This document shows positions 42,583 through 54,900 of a stretch of DNA of 64,000 bases, piece after piece. The position numbers and the translations under genes are program-made. The stretch's first letter is position 1; each line of letters starts with the position of its first letter. The DNA is taken from NCBI GenBank assembly GCA_963931865.1, contig OZ007517.1, positions 9,310,038 through 9,374,037 on the forward strand. The letters are read 5' to 3'. The notes beneath the pieces were generated by a model. That model saw only the letters and a program-made list of their open reading frames with translations. It had not been told where the DNA came from and ran no database searches. The DNA is from Axinella damicornis (lineage: Eukaryota > Porifera > Demospongiae > Axinellida > Axinellidae).

Positions 42583-43595
42583 GGGGGGGGTGTTTGAGTC
42601 TCAACTCAATGAGTTACAAAATTAATGTGGAATGAACACACATGCAATTCACATCTTCGGCAGAATTGTTTCAAGGTATCTGCCAGAGATTTCATTTGCT
42701 GAAATGGTTGTCCCAGAGAGCAAATTTCAAGGGGACTGAAAGGTCTCAGTTGGGTGAATTTTCCTGGCAGCTTGGAGAGCCTCTCTGGCATCTGCTCTCT
42801 GGTGTTGGTAGGGACAAGTTTGAGAGAACAGTCTTTGATCAGCATTATATGCTGAGATCTTGCTGTTGATCATCAGTGTCACATGCAGGAGGAGAGTCAG
42901 AGGCTCTCCACGAGTGGATATATATATATCCATACAGCTGTGCAGTTGAGGATATCTCCTGACGGACACTGGAGAATTTATCTCACAATCAGTCTCCTAG
43001 CTAGCTACATGTTTCATTGATAGCTAGATAGCTAGCCTGAAGAAATTCGTACGACGAAGCATGGAAGCTCCGGAATTCTTACGATGAAGACACCGGCGTC
43101 TTCTCCAGGTTCTCTTATTACAGCCGTAGTAGCTACGCCATTCTTCACAACAGGTGCAAGTGGAGGTCATCGAAGAGTTGGCGTCTATCGCAAGGTCAGG
43201 GTTCATTCTTGCGATGACATCATATCCTCAGATTGTGCGAACTTCGTGAGCCCCAATTGCGGGGCATTGCGACATTAGGGCTATTCCGTGTTGGGTATTA
43301 GGTACTACGCTTTGGGTATTGCGGCGTTAGGTCGTAGGTATTAGGCATATTGTGTATCGGGTATCAGGTATTACATCTGTCGCGCATTGGGTATTGCGCG
43401 TTAGGTCATAGGTATTAGGCGTATTATGCATCGGGTGTCAGGTATTAAGTCTATCGTGTATTAATTGGGTATTAGGTATTGCGCATTGGGTATTAGGTAT
43501 TGCGCATTGGGTATTAGGTATTGCGCATTGGGTATTACGTCATTAGGCCATAGGCCCTATGCATTAGACGCGACCTCCAGGGCCACCGCATTTAT
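41657..43595. mobile_element. Long-inverted-repeat (foldback-like) element, 1.94 kb
   Basis: The left arm (about 41657-42145) and right arm (about 43078-43595) are inverted copies. Their outer ends are GCGGTGGCCCTGGAGGTCGC / GCGACCTCCAGGGCCACCGC. Each arm has an outer zone of short degenerate tandem units (TAATACCCAATGCGCAATACC type, about 300 bp) and an inner unique zone (TTGCGATG..., CTCCACCTGTACCTGTTGTG, GAACCTGGAGAAGACGCCGG). The 0.93-kb centre has no clear transposase and contains the (TG)n(G)n tract. The architecture resembles foldback or long-TIR elements; the superfamily is not identified. Confidence 0.75.
42539..42590. repeat. (TG)14(G)24 compound microsatellite
   Basis: A TG dinucleotide run passes directly into a G homopolymer inside the centre of the long-inverted-repeat element. 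Confidence 0.9.
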
Positions 43596-43660
43596 AATTT
43601 TATTCACGAACCAGTGGGCGTGGGCAACACCTACTTAGAATAGCTGGCTCCAAGGGGGCA

Positions 43661-43847
43661 CTGCTGATTGCCAAATTCAAAGTGGGAAGTGCTGTGCACT
43701 TGGTGGATTTCTAATTGAGTTATGGTACCAATGCATTGTAGTAGTACACAGCAGTTTGCTGCATGCTATTGACCATAACTCAATTAGAAATCCACCAAGT
43801 GCACAGCACTTCCCACTTTGAATTTGCAAGGTCAATGCAATCAGCAG
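43661..43847. mobile_element. Foldback MITE, 187 bp
   Basis: CTGCTGATTG followed by CAAATTCAAAGTGGGAAG... (43661-43725) is inverted at 43773-43847. The arms include about 54 bp of essentially perfect match (GTGGATTTCTAATTGAG) plus a 10-bp outer match, with an 11-bp deletion in the left arm. The loop is 47 bp. Confidence 0.8.
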
Positions 43848-44790
43848 TAGGACAAGATCACGTGTACTGTCATTTTGTATGACGTAATGCAAAGTCGTTC
43901 TACTGCTTTTCTCTGTGGAAGAAGGCTGCATTGCGCTTTCAATGCATCCTGAAGAGTAACCTCCATGCAAAGACTGTGACCGAACTGGGTATAAGCCACT
44001 ACACACTACTACGTGCCTGTACTGAGCAGTTATGTAAGTGACCATGCAGACTCACCGAGAATATCAGCGAATGCAGACTTGTCGACCGCACTCAAGTGTT
44101 TAGCATCAGGTAGGAAGTCAATAAAGCGATCGACGAACCCCAGCGATAAGTCAGCGCTAGAGCTGTTACTAGTCTGCTAGTTCTGTATACTTCTTGTATA
44201 TTATTGTGCACTATACCTATGGAATGTTAATTGTACCACGTGTGCACAGACCTTGTCCCACCCCCCTAAGCTGGCTCTAGTTATGTAAAAGGTTCCAAAT
44301 AAGGGCGTGGTTAGGTTGCTGCTGATTGACTGAACTTGTTGTGTTGCTATAATGCTAAATTAGATGCTCATTATGGGCTCCTGGTATCAGGTTGCTCAAT
44401 AACACTGCCTGTATCACTAAAGTTTTGTCTTAACTTTTTCATGACGTGGTAGCCTCATACCCAGGCCCCGCCCTGCGCGATAAAGAAAGGGACTGGTATC
44501 CACTGCTTGTGCATGTGTTTCATTTCCCTGGAAAATTCGTGGACTAGTACTGTGCTACATCCGTACTTGTAAAATTACAACATTGCTATAATTATCAGCC
44601 GTACAGTTTCCTGAGCAATGATGGAGTTCGACGATTGAGCGCTCCTATGGCCTTCAGTGGCTAAGTACTCCATTTCAGTGGCTATGTAGTCCTGTACGTG
44701 TCTCCAGCCAGAACAGGTAGCCCCAATTTTTGGCTGTTTACTGAAGGAAAGATGTGTTTGTATGGCTCACCAACGGAACACCTGCTGAAC

Positions 44791-45484
44791 GGCTGTATAC
44801 AATCGGTGGACTGGACTACTGGACTGGACTACTGGACTACTGGACTCACCCAAAATTCCATGAAACGCCCTTTTCAGTGAGAAGCTAAACCTCCTTACTC
44901 AGCCTATTAGTTCGCTAAAGTTGCTTCCTAGCCTGTTGCGGCATCGTCTCCTCGATTTCCGAGGTCAAAGGTCACGTGCATATTTAATGAGCTTCAACAA
45001 TTCTGTACTGGCTTTGAGCTAGCCTCGTTCCCAGGCCTACCCGGATGGGGAAGAGCTTTGAGCATCCATGCTAGCTAGCTTTGAGCATCCATGACTTGTA
45101 TCAACTGTTTTCTTATGGAGGTCACACGCATTTGTTGGGAAGTCAAATTTTAATTGAGCTCCAGTTAGGATTCTCCGCCTGCTTGAACGATTAGAGCAGT
45201 TAGCACGTTATCAGCAGAAACCAAACTCCAGCCTGCCTTTAAGTGTAGCTAGCTACCATGATTGTTATCCCTGAGCTCGCTCATTAAATATGCACGTGAC
45301 CTTTGACCTCGGAAATCGAGGAGACGATGCTGAACAGGCTAGGAAGCAACTTTGCGAACTAATAGGCTGAGTAAGGAGGTTTAGCTTCTCACTGAAAAGG
45401 GCGTTTTTCATGGAATTTTGGGTGAGTCCAGTAGTCCAGTCCAGTAGTCCAGTCCAGTAGTCCAGTCCACTGATTGTATACAGC
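44791..45484. mobile_element. Inverted-repeat element, 694 bp, about 200-bp arms
   Basis: The left arm 44791-44992 (GGCTGTATACAATC..., CGATTTCCGAGGTCAAAG, ATATTTAATGAGC) is inverted at 45279-45484. Both arms contain a GGACTGGACTACT tandem tract of different unit number. The 286-bp loop has no gene. The class is unknown. Confidence 0.8.
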
Positions 45485-45686
45485 CCTGCTGAACAGGGGG
45501 GTGGGCGCTAGATACATACTCAGACTAATTAGGCATGTAGTATCTACCCACCCATTCAGCACTTTAACCCCCCTAGCTCTGCTGCCACAACATCCATATT
45601 CGAGTTTGTGGTTAGTGTAGGGGTTATGCATTGGCTCTGCAACCTGTGGGGTAGGGGTTGCTCCCCTCCCTCCGCCGCCTGCTGCT

Positions 45687-45875
45687 TGCTGACCACTGCC
45701 GTGGGTCATTGCTGCTTTGCTGACCACTGCCGTGGGTCATTGCTGACCGCTGCCGTGGGTCACTGCTGCTTTGCTGACCACTGCCGTGGGTCATTGCTGA
45801 CCGCTGCCGTGGGTCACTGCTGCTTTGCTGACCACTGCCGTGGGTCATTGCTGCTTTGCTGCCCACTGCCGGTGG
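45687..45875. repeat. Minisatellite GACCACTGCCGTGGGTCATT
   Basis: About seven units built on GCTGACCACTGCCGTGGGTC, alternating with GCTGCTTT spacers to give a higher-order period. Open frames through it on both strands are by-products of the repeat. Confidence 0.85.
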
Positions 45876-46012
45876 TCTGCACAATGATGCATCAGAGAAG
45901 TTGCTGCCTTGAGCAACTGCGTTGCTCATGCTGTACAACTTACTGACTGGCCTAATGTATGGTGCTGTGATTTGGGGGTTCCCTCCAACTTACCCCTACA
46001 CTGTCCACACTC

Positions 46013-46604
46013 TTAAGGTTACGGGTTACAGTTTGCTATTGCGGATGCGCGGTGCGCGCTTGCGGTTTACAGTCAACAGTGAAATGTGTGCGCGACTTTG
46101 GCGTCATTTTTTTATCGCTGAAGTAACATCTAACCGTATATTAGACTGTACTTCAATTCTACGAAGATAGGGGCAGGGCAGCTCGAATAGTTTTACCGAG
46201 ATAAACATCCTGTTCGTGAGATATTGTGTGTTCTACTTGCCTCATCTGGCGAAAAGCGAATGGCTTTGTGGTATGAACGACCATCACTCGTTTTTCCAAC
46301 GGCAGCGAAGCAAAGTCGCTCCGAGCCGCCCTCCAGTCAGTTGAAAACTTCCCATGGATGCTGCCAAGCTGGCCTGTTAGCCCTTTCTGATTGCAAAATC
46401 TGACGCCAAAAATCGCCAACTCGACCTTGAACTTTGATGCTACTGCCCGTGTTGGCATGTTGTACTCAGGCGCTAAGATCATACCAGCTAAAAGGTACTC
46501 ATATTGCTCGTTTTTGTTGCGTGTCTCTAGCTAGTTCCTGCATGGAGGGACAAAGGTAACTTGTACGTTATGTATATTTAATGAGCACACGGTATCCTGT
46601 AACC
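46013..46604. mobile_element. Possible TIR element (weak)
   Basis: CTTAAGGTTACGGG at 46013-46026 and the inverted CCTGTAACCTTAAT at 46590-46603 form a 13-bp TIR-like pair around a minus-strand open frame of 107 codons (46482-46159) with no recognisable domain. The pair is short, so it may be chance. Confidence 0.3.
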
Positions 46605-47189
46605 TTAATGTGGAGGATCTATGACTACATTATTATAATTAAATATCTGACCGAACAGTATGGGAGGGTGGGTTCAAGTTTGGTCTGCTTCTCTACCTGC
46701 TCGCTCTCCTGCAGAGAACAACTTCCCGCCTGCGTCTATCCTAGACTAACAAGCTCGTCTTTGCAAAGTCCTTGAGAAGAAACGCCCAACAGAGAAAGCA
46801 CGCCTTAGTTCATACTTCACTGTATTTTTGAATGCACAACCTTACCCAAAGGTTAAGCTAAGTTACAAATGCTGCTCAAGACTTTTTTGATATGTGGGCC
46901 CTTACTTCACTGCTTTTGAACCCTGTGCAGTAACTTTCGCGTGAAGAGGGGGGTGGGCGCTAGATACGTACTCTACAGTACACGCATGCGCTAACAGTGG
47001 ATACTAGTCCCTTTAATTTTCGTAGCTGTCTAGGCCTATATATGGTCCAAGTTTATTGAAATCTCCCCCAAAGAATATATTTGCATCTGCACACAGCATT
47101 TAGCATTGCCTAGGGCGCGCAGCGTCCAACAAAACTCGGGAGAGTGCCCCTGGCTGTTAGTAGTAATGATTATACTCACCGTTCACCAA

Positions 47190-47262
47190 GGCAGGATGGG
47201 TGAGCGAAGAATCTGGCAAAGCGAGACTGATAGCTTTGTACATCGTACGGGAGGGGCGCAAA
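47190..47262. repeat. Dispersed repeat, second copy
   Basis: Shares the GTGAGCGAAGAATCTGGCAA to CGTACGGGAGGGGCGCAAA segment with 40143-40205 in the same orientation. The identity stops abruptly on both sides. Confidence 0.6.
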
Positions 47263-48393
47263 TGGGTGGAGCCGATAACTGAGCTAGCTGTGTGGTTATT
47301 GCATCGTTCGACCAGCTGCTAAAATCTCGACTGTTGTCTTGCCATACGTGGAGGACCATCGCTACTTTCTTTATTGCTGGAGAGGGGAGAGCAACAGTAA
47401 GTCGAAGCAGGAGCGTTATTGCAAGTAAGCGTATACTGATGGCGAGATAAGGCTTTTTAGTTTTACCATTCGATCGGCTTACAATGGCGGACTTGTTTCT
47501 GCCCATAACAGCTGCCAGCTCAGATGCTTGGCACCCTTAATTCTGCAGTTGTACAGAGGGGTTGTTTTCCCAAATAATGGTAGGCTCGATTAGCCAATTA
47601 CGTGAGCATAGGCGTTACTAATTTAGTTTATTGAAAATGAAAGTGACCAATCCAACGGGTGGAGAGTCAGCAATGTTAACGACTACTCATGAATTACACC
47701 CTATATCTTGTATTGTGCGAAAACATCTCTGTATACTGTCCCTACCTTTCCTCCCTGCTTTTTGCTTACGTACGAGGCTGAAAACATAACCAGTTGCTGA
47801 GGTCTGAGTGCTGAATAAGCATGCAGTTTATCTCTGGAAAGAAAAATGATAGGGGTATATAGTGTGACATCCTATCACTTCTCAACTGGCCACGTTCATC
47901 TCCCCACCCAAAGCCACGCCTACTAATTATATATGCGGCAAAGCATGCCTACAATTTTGGAGGGTGTTGCCAATGAATGAAGTCTAGTATCTGCTGCTAT
48001 GAACTGTTGGTCAGAGGATTGGCAATTCAGTAACACTTTGTGGGAATGCACAATGATTTGTGGTAATGCATTCCACCACTTCTGCAAGACTTGCGCATAT
48101 TGTTGAGGGTACGATACTTGCCCGAATGAACGAAAGGTGATAATATTTTTCCTGCAAATTGGTAACTCCAGCCAGTTTTATGCACATATGTACGAATACA
48201 TATGTAACATGGGTGTGGCTTTGAGTAGGGAAATAGGTAGGGCCTGTTGGAAAGTAATTGGATATCACACCATACCCCTTTATTCCTGAGATATTCTATG
48301 CACCCTGTTTTTAGAGCTCATCCAGTCCTTAAAAGCTATGGAAGGATACACATAATTTATTTACTAGTATAGCCATTACTTTTGTTGATGCAG

Positions 48394-51300
48394 ATCTTCC
48401 AGTGATTGTAAGTGGAGACAAGTTGGCCTATCTGGAGCCTCAGGAGAAGATGTGGAGTGGAGAATCAGGACAGTCCTATCCGATTCAAGAAATTTGTGCA
48501 CGAAAAAAATTCGATAGTCTAGCACCATTTGAGGGTGTAACCGGATTTTCCGCTCAAGCAGGAATCTATCCAGGCACACTCTTTCGTTTCCCACTACGTA
48601 ATGCCACTTCTGATCTTTCTGAAAATCTCTACACAATTCAGAAGTTGCAAGACCTGCTTGTTGCCATCAGAGAAGAAGCAAAGTTCTTGCTTCTTTTCCT
48701 CCGCTCTGTTCAAGCGATTGAGGTCTATGAAATACAGTATGGGCAGCAAATGCCATCATTTCAAGTAGTGATACAAGAAAAAGATGCCATAGCCCGCAAG
48801 CGGAAGGATTTCATGGTAAAACTGCAAACAGCAAGTGCACAGGCAAGGCCACCACCATACTGCATCACTAGTTCAGTAGACCTGGTGACAGATTTCCATG
48901 TGGAAGTAACTGACCACTCCAGTCATACCACAACCGTCAGCCACTGGCTGGTTGCTAACCAGGTTGGCTCACAGAATCAAAGTGCTCTTGACTCTGCTGC
49001 AAAGCAGCATGTTTTCCCTTGGGTGGGAGTAGCACTGGAGCTAAACCGTGGCTCAAGCTCTCCCACTTCTCCAGGTGGGCGCATCTTCTGCTTTCTTCCC
49101 ATGCCCACTGAAGCTTCTTGCTCACTTCCTGTGCATGTCAATGGCACCTTTGGCCTAAACGATGATCGCAGAACTCTGAAATGGCCGGGTACTGAGAGAA
49201 AGAATGACCCTGCAGCTGACTGGAACAAGACACTGGTAAGTGAGCTCCTCCCCCCATGCTATGCCCGACTGCTTATGGAAGCCAAGAAACACCTTCGCCC
49301 AGAGCAGTTTTACGAAGCCTGGCCCAGAGCAGATGTGGTGAAGACCACAACCTGGGAGGGCCTTCTGCTTCCCTTGTTCACCCAACTCTTTAGGCAGGCA
49401 GTACTTTGGACTGAGCGAACAGAAGCGTTGCAAGTTGTAGGAGAGTGGATCACCACAATGGAAGGTTCATTCATCCCAAAGGGCAGCAAGGTTGCATCTG
49501 TTGTTTGTAATGCCCTCTCACGATGTGGGATCAAACTAGTTGACATTCCCCCCAGAATCTGGAGTGCCCTGTCTTATTCCAGATCTCGTGTGTCAGAAGT
49601 ATCTCCAAAGTTTGCACGTGAACAGCTCAAGAAAAATCCCCAAAGTTACTCCTATATTGATGAGATTGGAAAACTTGAGCTTCTCAGGTACTGTCTGTCT
49701 GACAAGCAGTACAGGGAACTTCCTGGGCTTGCCCTCCTTCCACTAGCAGATCATACGTTCGTTGCTTTTGCTTATCGACAATCCCAAAACTACCGCTACT
49801 TCTGTACTGCAGAGTGCCCTCACAGTCTGCTTCCAAATTTAGACAACATGTTGGTAGATTTACCGCATGATCCAGATCTCTCAAGGAGCCTGAGTGAGGT
49901 GGCTGATCAACAAATCACACAGCTGACGAAGTTAACTATTGACAAGGTAGCAGAGCTCATTCCTTCAGCCATGCCTGCTGAGTGGAGATATCAGAAAATT
50001 GTCACTCTTCCACATGGCCGCTTCCCATCTGATTGGTTCAAGCTGTTTTGGCAGTGGGTGCAAAAGAAATCTCTCCGCTCTTTTGCTGGTATGTTAATAA
50101 TTCCACTCAGCCACAGCAGCCAGCAGGGTGGTATGAGCTTTCGGGTTACCCAACTTAATGCAAACTCAGCAGTGGTGTATATGTCTCAGCCGACCAGTCC
50201 CTCACTACTGGCAGCATTGGACAAGCTGAAAGTTGCCTATAGCAAGGTAGCAGACTTTCCCTACTTCCAGCATCGCCAACTCAGCCACTACATGACACAG
50301 TTCAATCCTGCAGGCATCCTAGATGCAACTACACTTACTACCTCTGAACTGCAGAGGGTTTCCATGACATCAGAAGAAGCATGCCGTCTTCGAGAGTTTC
50401 TCTCTCCTGCACCAAATTATGCTCTTAACCAGAGACAATTAGTAGCTATTCAAAATCTTCCTATCTTTACTACTGGGCAAAACTCCAACAGAAATCTTTA
50501 CTCAGTGACAACTCTTATGCGCTCCTCACTTCTCCGGATGGCAGTTGTTGAGCCTGAAAACACAGTTGTCAGTGCAGTACATCTACCTTCCACCATTCTC
50601 CTGTTCACTCGTGACTACCACCAGCTGCAACTTCTCAAGTGTTTGAGAAGCATTGTTGCTTTTCCTAGCAATATTGACTTCATCATTGACCACCTCATCC
50701 CTCTAATTCAGCAAAGAGTTTTCCCAGACCATCTGTTGGATGACCTGATGCAAGAAATCCTGGACATGTTCCATATCCTAGTCTCAAGAGCTTCATATGG
50801 AATACAACAGAAGTTATTGTCTGCCCTACAAAACCTCCCATTCCTCAGAACACGTTCTGGAACTCGAAAGTTCCCGCAGGAACTCTTTGATCCTTCTATT
50901 CAGCAACTGTGTGAGCTATTTCAGAATGAGTCAGTATTTCCTACTTCACCATTCGATGAGCAAAAGTACATTCAGCTTTTGAGGAGCTGTGGCTTGCGCA
51001 CCTCTGTAAAGCCACAGGAAATTGTGGACATCATCTGTGCCATCAGCACCTCAGCAGACACGTATCCACAGTCAGTTGACAGCACTAAACTCTCTCGTTG
51101 TAAAGCTGTCCTCAAGTATCTGAGTGATTGTGAGTCTCATTTTTCTGAAAACGTCACCGTCTCCTATCTGTGGAGACCCTACACATGCCCCTTTTCAACA
51201 GCTTTGAATAAGTTGGCAACAGACAAAAGCTGGCTGCAAATTCGCTCATCTCCTCCAGAAGACTACCCTTCTTGCTTGGAATGGAAAGGGAGGGGCTTTG

Positions 51301-51977
51301 AATCCCACATTATTTCACTCGGTAGCTCAATTTTCATTCCAAATCCTGACAACTGTAACTCCCTACCGCTAGTAGCTGGTTCGCAGGTGTACCTACTAGA
51401 CTATACCCTCCCTTCCAGAATTGCACAGATCTTCACCACTGGAGATATTGTGCAACACACCTTGGCACACTTTCAAGAGGTGATTCGCTGCCAGGAAGAG
51501 ATTTCTGCTGCCACAATAACCCGCATTGTTTACCTCATTTACCAGGTTTTAAGCAAGCAAAACTCTCAACAGCTGCATGGGCTTGATTCAATTCCAGAAT
51601 GGATCTGGATCAGGAAACACAGCAAGTTTGTTAGACCAACTGCTGTTGCAATGAACCAAAACAGAAGCTTCAGGCACAACCTTGAGCCATACATCTATAT
51701 CCTCCCGGATGATCTCTCCCAATACTCAAACCTCTTCAGTGCATTTGGAATGGAACGCAGTGTTACCCAGTCACAGATCATATCAGTCCTTTCAATGATC
51801 AAAGATGGAGCACCTGACTCTGAGTGTGATGCCAGTGATGCTAGTGAAGCGTGGCAGACTGTGATGAGCATCCTCAACTGGCTCACCAGAGATGGAACAC
51901 AAGAACCTTCCCTAGAAGAAGAGGACACCCTCTATTCTATATTCCCGTGGAGTCCGACTGCCAGTGGCCACAATTAA
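48394..51977 (+). CDS. Sacsin-like copy C, giant exon 3, 5' part (SRR1) up to frameshift
   Basis: Starts after a TTGATGCAG acceptor, in phase with exon 2 (GAT, then LPVIVSGDKL). Reading on from exons 1 and 2, the protein stays collinear with A and B until about residue 1302. There an extra TCTAT (51931-51940) shifts the frame, and translation stops at TAA 51975-51977 after about 15 novel residues, for a total of 1315 aa. This product would contain all of sacsin repeat 1 (QNADDA, GKFGIGF, GTLFRFPLR) and nothing else. It may be a pseudogene, an allelic or assembly error, or a genuine short SRR1 protein. The rest of the frame is uninterrupted. Confidence 0.85.
51931..51940 (+). other. Frameshifting 5-bp tandem duplication (TCTAT x2)
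   Basis: Copies A and B read CCCTCTATGTTCCAGTGGAG; copy C reads CCCTCTATTCTATATTCCC then GTGGAG. The five extra bases are an exact TCTAT duplication, giving a +5 shift. Removing 5 bp makes the total coding length (13,269 bp) divisible by three, so this is the only net frame disruption in copy C. Confidence 0.9.
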
Positions 51978-54900
51978 TGAGAGCCAGTGAAGTTGTTTAC
52001 ACGGACAGTGACTTCCTCAAAGAATTCTTTGTATCTACCAATGATGGCAAAGCATACACTTTTGTAAACCATCGCATTCATTCCCAGATGGCCCACAACC
52101 TTAGCCTCACTCCCCTCAGCGAATGCTTAGACATTTCTGAAGACACATTTGAGGACACTGGTCAGTATGAGCCCCTCACTGTGCGACTGAAGAACATCCT
52201 CAAAGACTACAAAGATGGACTGACCATTGTGAAAGAACTACTGCAGAATGCAGATGATGCTGAGGCTACTGAGGTCAACATCGGCTATGATGCTCGCCAG
52301 CACACTGTAAAACCTAGGTCTCTATTCTTTCCAGGGATGCATGATTGCCATGGACCCGCACTGGTTGTTCATAACAATGCCACCTTTTCCAACGATGACT
52401 TCACTAACATAACAAAGTTAGCAGCAGCAACAAAAACAAGCAAACCTCTGAAAATTGGGAAGTTTGGAGTTGGATTTTGCTCAGTATACCACATCACTGA
52501 TATCCCCTCCTTCGTCAGCCAAGAAACCCTGTGCATATTCGACCCCACCTTGAGCTACCTCAAGAAAGAAATCAAGAATCCTGGAAGACCAGGAAAGAAG
52601 GTCAATTTTGCCTCCAGGTTTATTGCTTCCTCGTCACAGCTGGCTCCATATGCTGGCCTCTTTGGCTTCAATCCGAAGGAGCCCTACAATGGAACTATGT
52701 TCAGATTTCCCTTCCGCACCTCAGCCAGTGAGCTGAGTGGTACCATGTACACTGAAGCAACCATCAGAGAACTGATTACCAACATCAAGAATTGTAGCTC
52801 CAAACTTATCCTTTTTCTCCAGCACATCAAATGCATCACCTTTAGTCGAATTGACCAAGGTCAACAAACCCCCACAGTCCTGTTACAAATTACCAAGGAA
52901 TCGGTGGAGTCAATCTCTGGTACATTAACTGAAGTCAAGAAGCTAAGGGTTTTGGATGAGCGATCTTCACAAGCTCATGAAGACTGTTGGCTCATAGCCA
53001 CCCACACGGATTCCATTGATATGAAACGAGCCACTGCATCTGTTGCTTGTTTACTAGAGGTCACTTCCACTAGTCAGGGCTACAATGTAATGAAAATAGA
53101 AGGGGAAATATTCTGCTTCCTGCCCTTAGCCCAAAAGACTGGACTTCCAGTGCATGTGAGCAGTAACTTTGCAGTGATCAACAACCGAAGAGGCATCTGG
53201 ACAACGGATGAAGCGTCCACAAATGATTCTGAAGTGCAGTGGAACTTGTCCCTCATGCAAAATGTGATTCCCAAGGCATACCATACTCTGTTGGCATCAC
53301 TCCAGGAAGGTCACCGTCAGGGAAAACTCGGAGAGTATGCGTTTTATTCCCTTTGGCCACTAGAAACCAAACTTACCCAGCACAATCCCTGGGCTCATGC
53401 TGTACGCAAACTCTACAGCGAAGCAATATCATCAAACAAATTGTTCTATTCTCTTTCTACCAGCCAGTGGTTGACCCTCCTTGAAAGTAAATTCCTTGCT
53501 CCTGGAATTCTGTGCCAGTCAGCCACTGATGCCAACGTCCTGGACTGTGTGCTTGCAGTTGTTACCCATCTGAGACTTCCTCTTGTTGACCTTCCCAGCA
53601 AGTACCACACCCACCTCAGCCTCGGTAGCTCTACCATCACTGAGGAGGAATTTGTCAAGCTCTTCTTTGAGCATATAACCTTCTTCAGTGAGATCCAGCG
53701 AAGTCGAAATGAGGTCCTTCAGTTCATGCTTGAAGTGTATGCTGTTGGACTTGATGACATTCGAACAAGCCGAATGGACTACATGCGTGAATACCTCACC
53801 TACCACCCGTGCATACCTTGTACTCCCGATGGAACCCAACTGAAAATGTGTTCTCAGGTTGTCGACCCTCATACGGAGTTTGCCAATCTTTTTGATGCAG
53901 AAGAGGGTATGTTCCCCACCCAGCAATTCAGTGATCGACACCTGGCAAAAACAGCGATGATGAAACTTGGGATGATTGAAAACATTCCTTGGGGCCTAGT
54001 AATTGACCGGGCAGAAACTATCGTAGAACTCTATCATGCTGATAGGATGAAGGCACTGGAACGCATCCAACTAATATTGCAGTGCATTGAGTCCAATGCT
54101 AAAGGAAACCAAGACAAGCAGGAAGCCAAAGCTTTAAGTGCAGTTCAATTCCTCCCAGTCTTGAAGAAACCAGTGGACTATCCTTTGCCATGGTTTGGTG
54201 AGGGCTATCAGCTTCTCAGTGGGAAGGAACTAATGATAAAAGGAGCGACAACTTACCGACATTCTCTTCAGACTTCAGAGACTAACATCAACATAGCAGG
54301 CTCTCAAGTAGCATTTGTGAATGAGGGGAGGATTGAAGATGGTGGCTCTAGTTACATAAAGCAGAAAACCCGAGAAATCCTTCAATTGCAAATTTCACCG
54401 TCAATTCAGGATGTTATAAACCACTTGCAACTGCTGATCACTGAATTTAATTCAAAGCACCCCAACTCTCAACTGGTTGAGTGGGCCAATCGTATTTGCC
54501 GGCAAGCATATGAATTCCTTGATGGGCAGATACAACAACAAGCATCTACTGGACAAGCATCACAGCTACTTGGTTTACAACAACTGCAAGATCTTCCATG
54601 TGTGTGGACTGGCAGACAATTCATTGAAATCCAAGCTGTTGCTAGTGAATGGAAGTTGGAAGGACCCTACCTCTATCCTGTACCATCCAGCCTAGGCTTT
54701 AGAAAGAATCTGGTTGCATCACTGGAGATCAAGGAGAGTTTTACTCCAGAAGATATTCTGGGGGTTCTGTCTCGAATCAAAGAAGACTTCAACACTAATC
54801 CTGTCAGTGAAGCTTGCCAAAAGCTGCTGCGTGAACTAGTATCTTCATTGGACAGCATCAACCCTGATAAATGCTCTAAACCCATTATGCTTCCAGCTAC

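Larger units (their letters stand above)
40499..48393 (+). other. Intron 2 of copy C (7.9 kb), transposon-rich
   Basis: GT at 40499 to AG at 48392-48393, phase 1, matching intron 2 of copy B in position and phase but not in sequence. It holds the THAP-bearing MITE, the CCTCGTTCCCAGGC MITE, the long-inverted-repeat element, two foldbacks, a minisatellite and a possible TIR pair, each listed. I see nothing supportable in 43848-44790, 46605-47189 or 47263-48393. Confidence 0.8.

Noticed and set aside
45608..45946. 112-codon frames on both strands over the GACCACTGCCGTGGGTC repeat
   Set aside because: Translations are simple periodic repeats of the minisatellite with no domain.
45922..46030. LMYGAVIWGF-like stretch resembling the end of a LINE reverse transcriptase
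   Set aside because: Only about a dozen suggestive residues, no flanking LINE motifs in frame; too short to call.
44480..47022. Inverted match GGGACTGGTATCCACT / AGTGGATACTAGTCCC 2.5 kb apart as ends of a large element
   Set aside because: The match is short and imperfect, and unrelated elements lie between; probably two dispersed repeat copies.
48402..48404. GTG at 48402 as a start codon
   Set aside because: It is an internal valine codon; the frame runs back to the acceptor at 48393 and continues exon 2.
51851..51930. ATG at 51851 as the natural start of an SRR2-SRR3-J-HEPN gene
   Set aside because: The first roughly 27 codons are an out-of-frame reading of the SRR1 tail (MADCDEHPQLAHQRW); family homology begins only after the duplication. 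An unusual internal start cannot be excluded but has no support.
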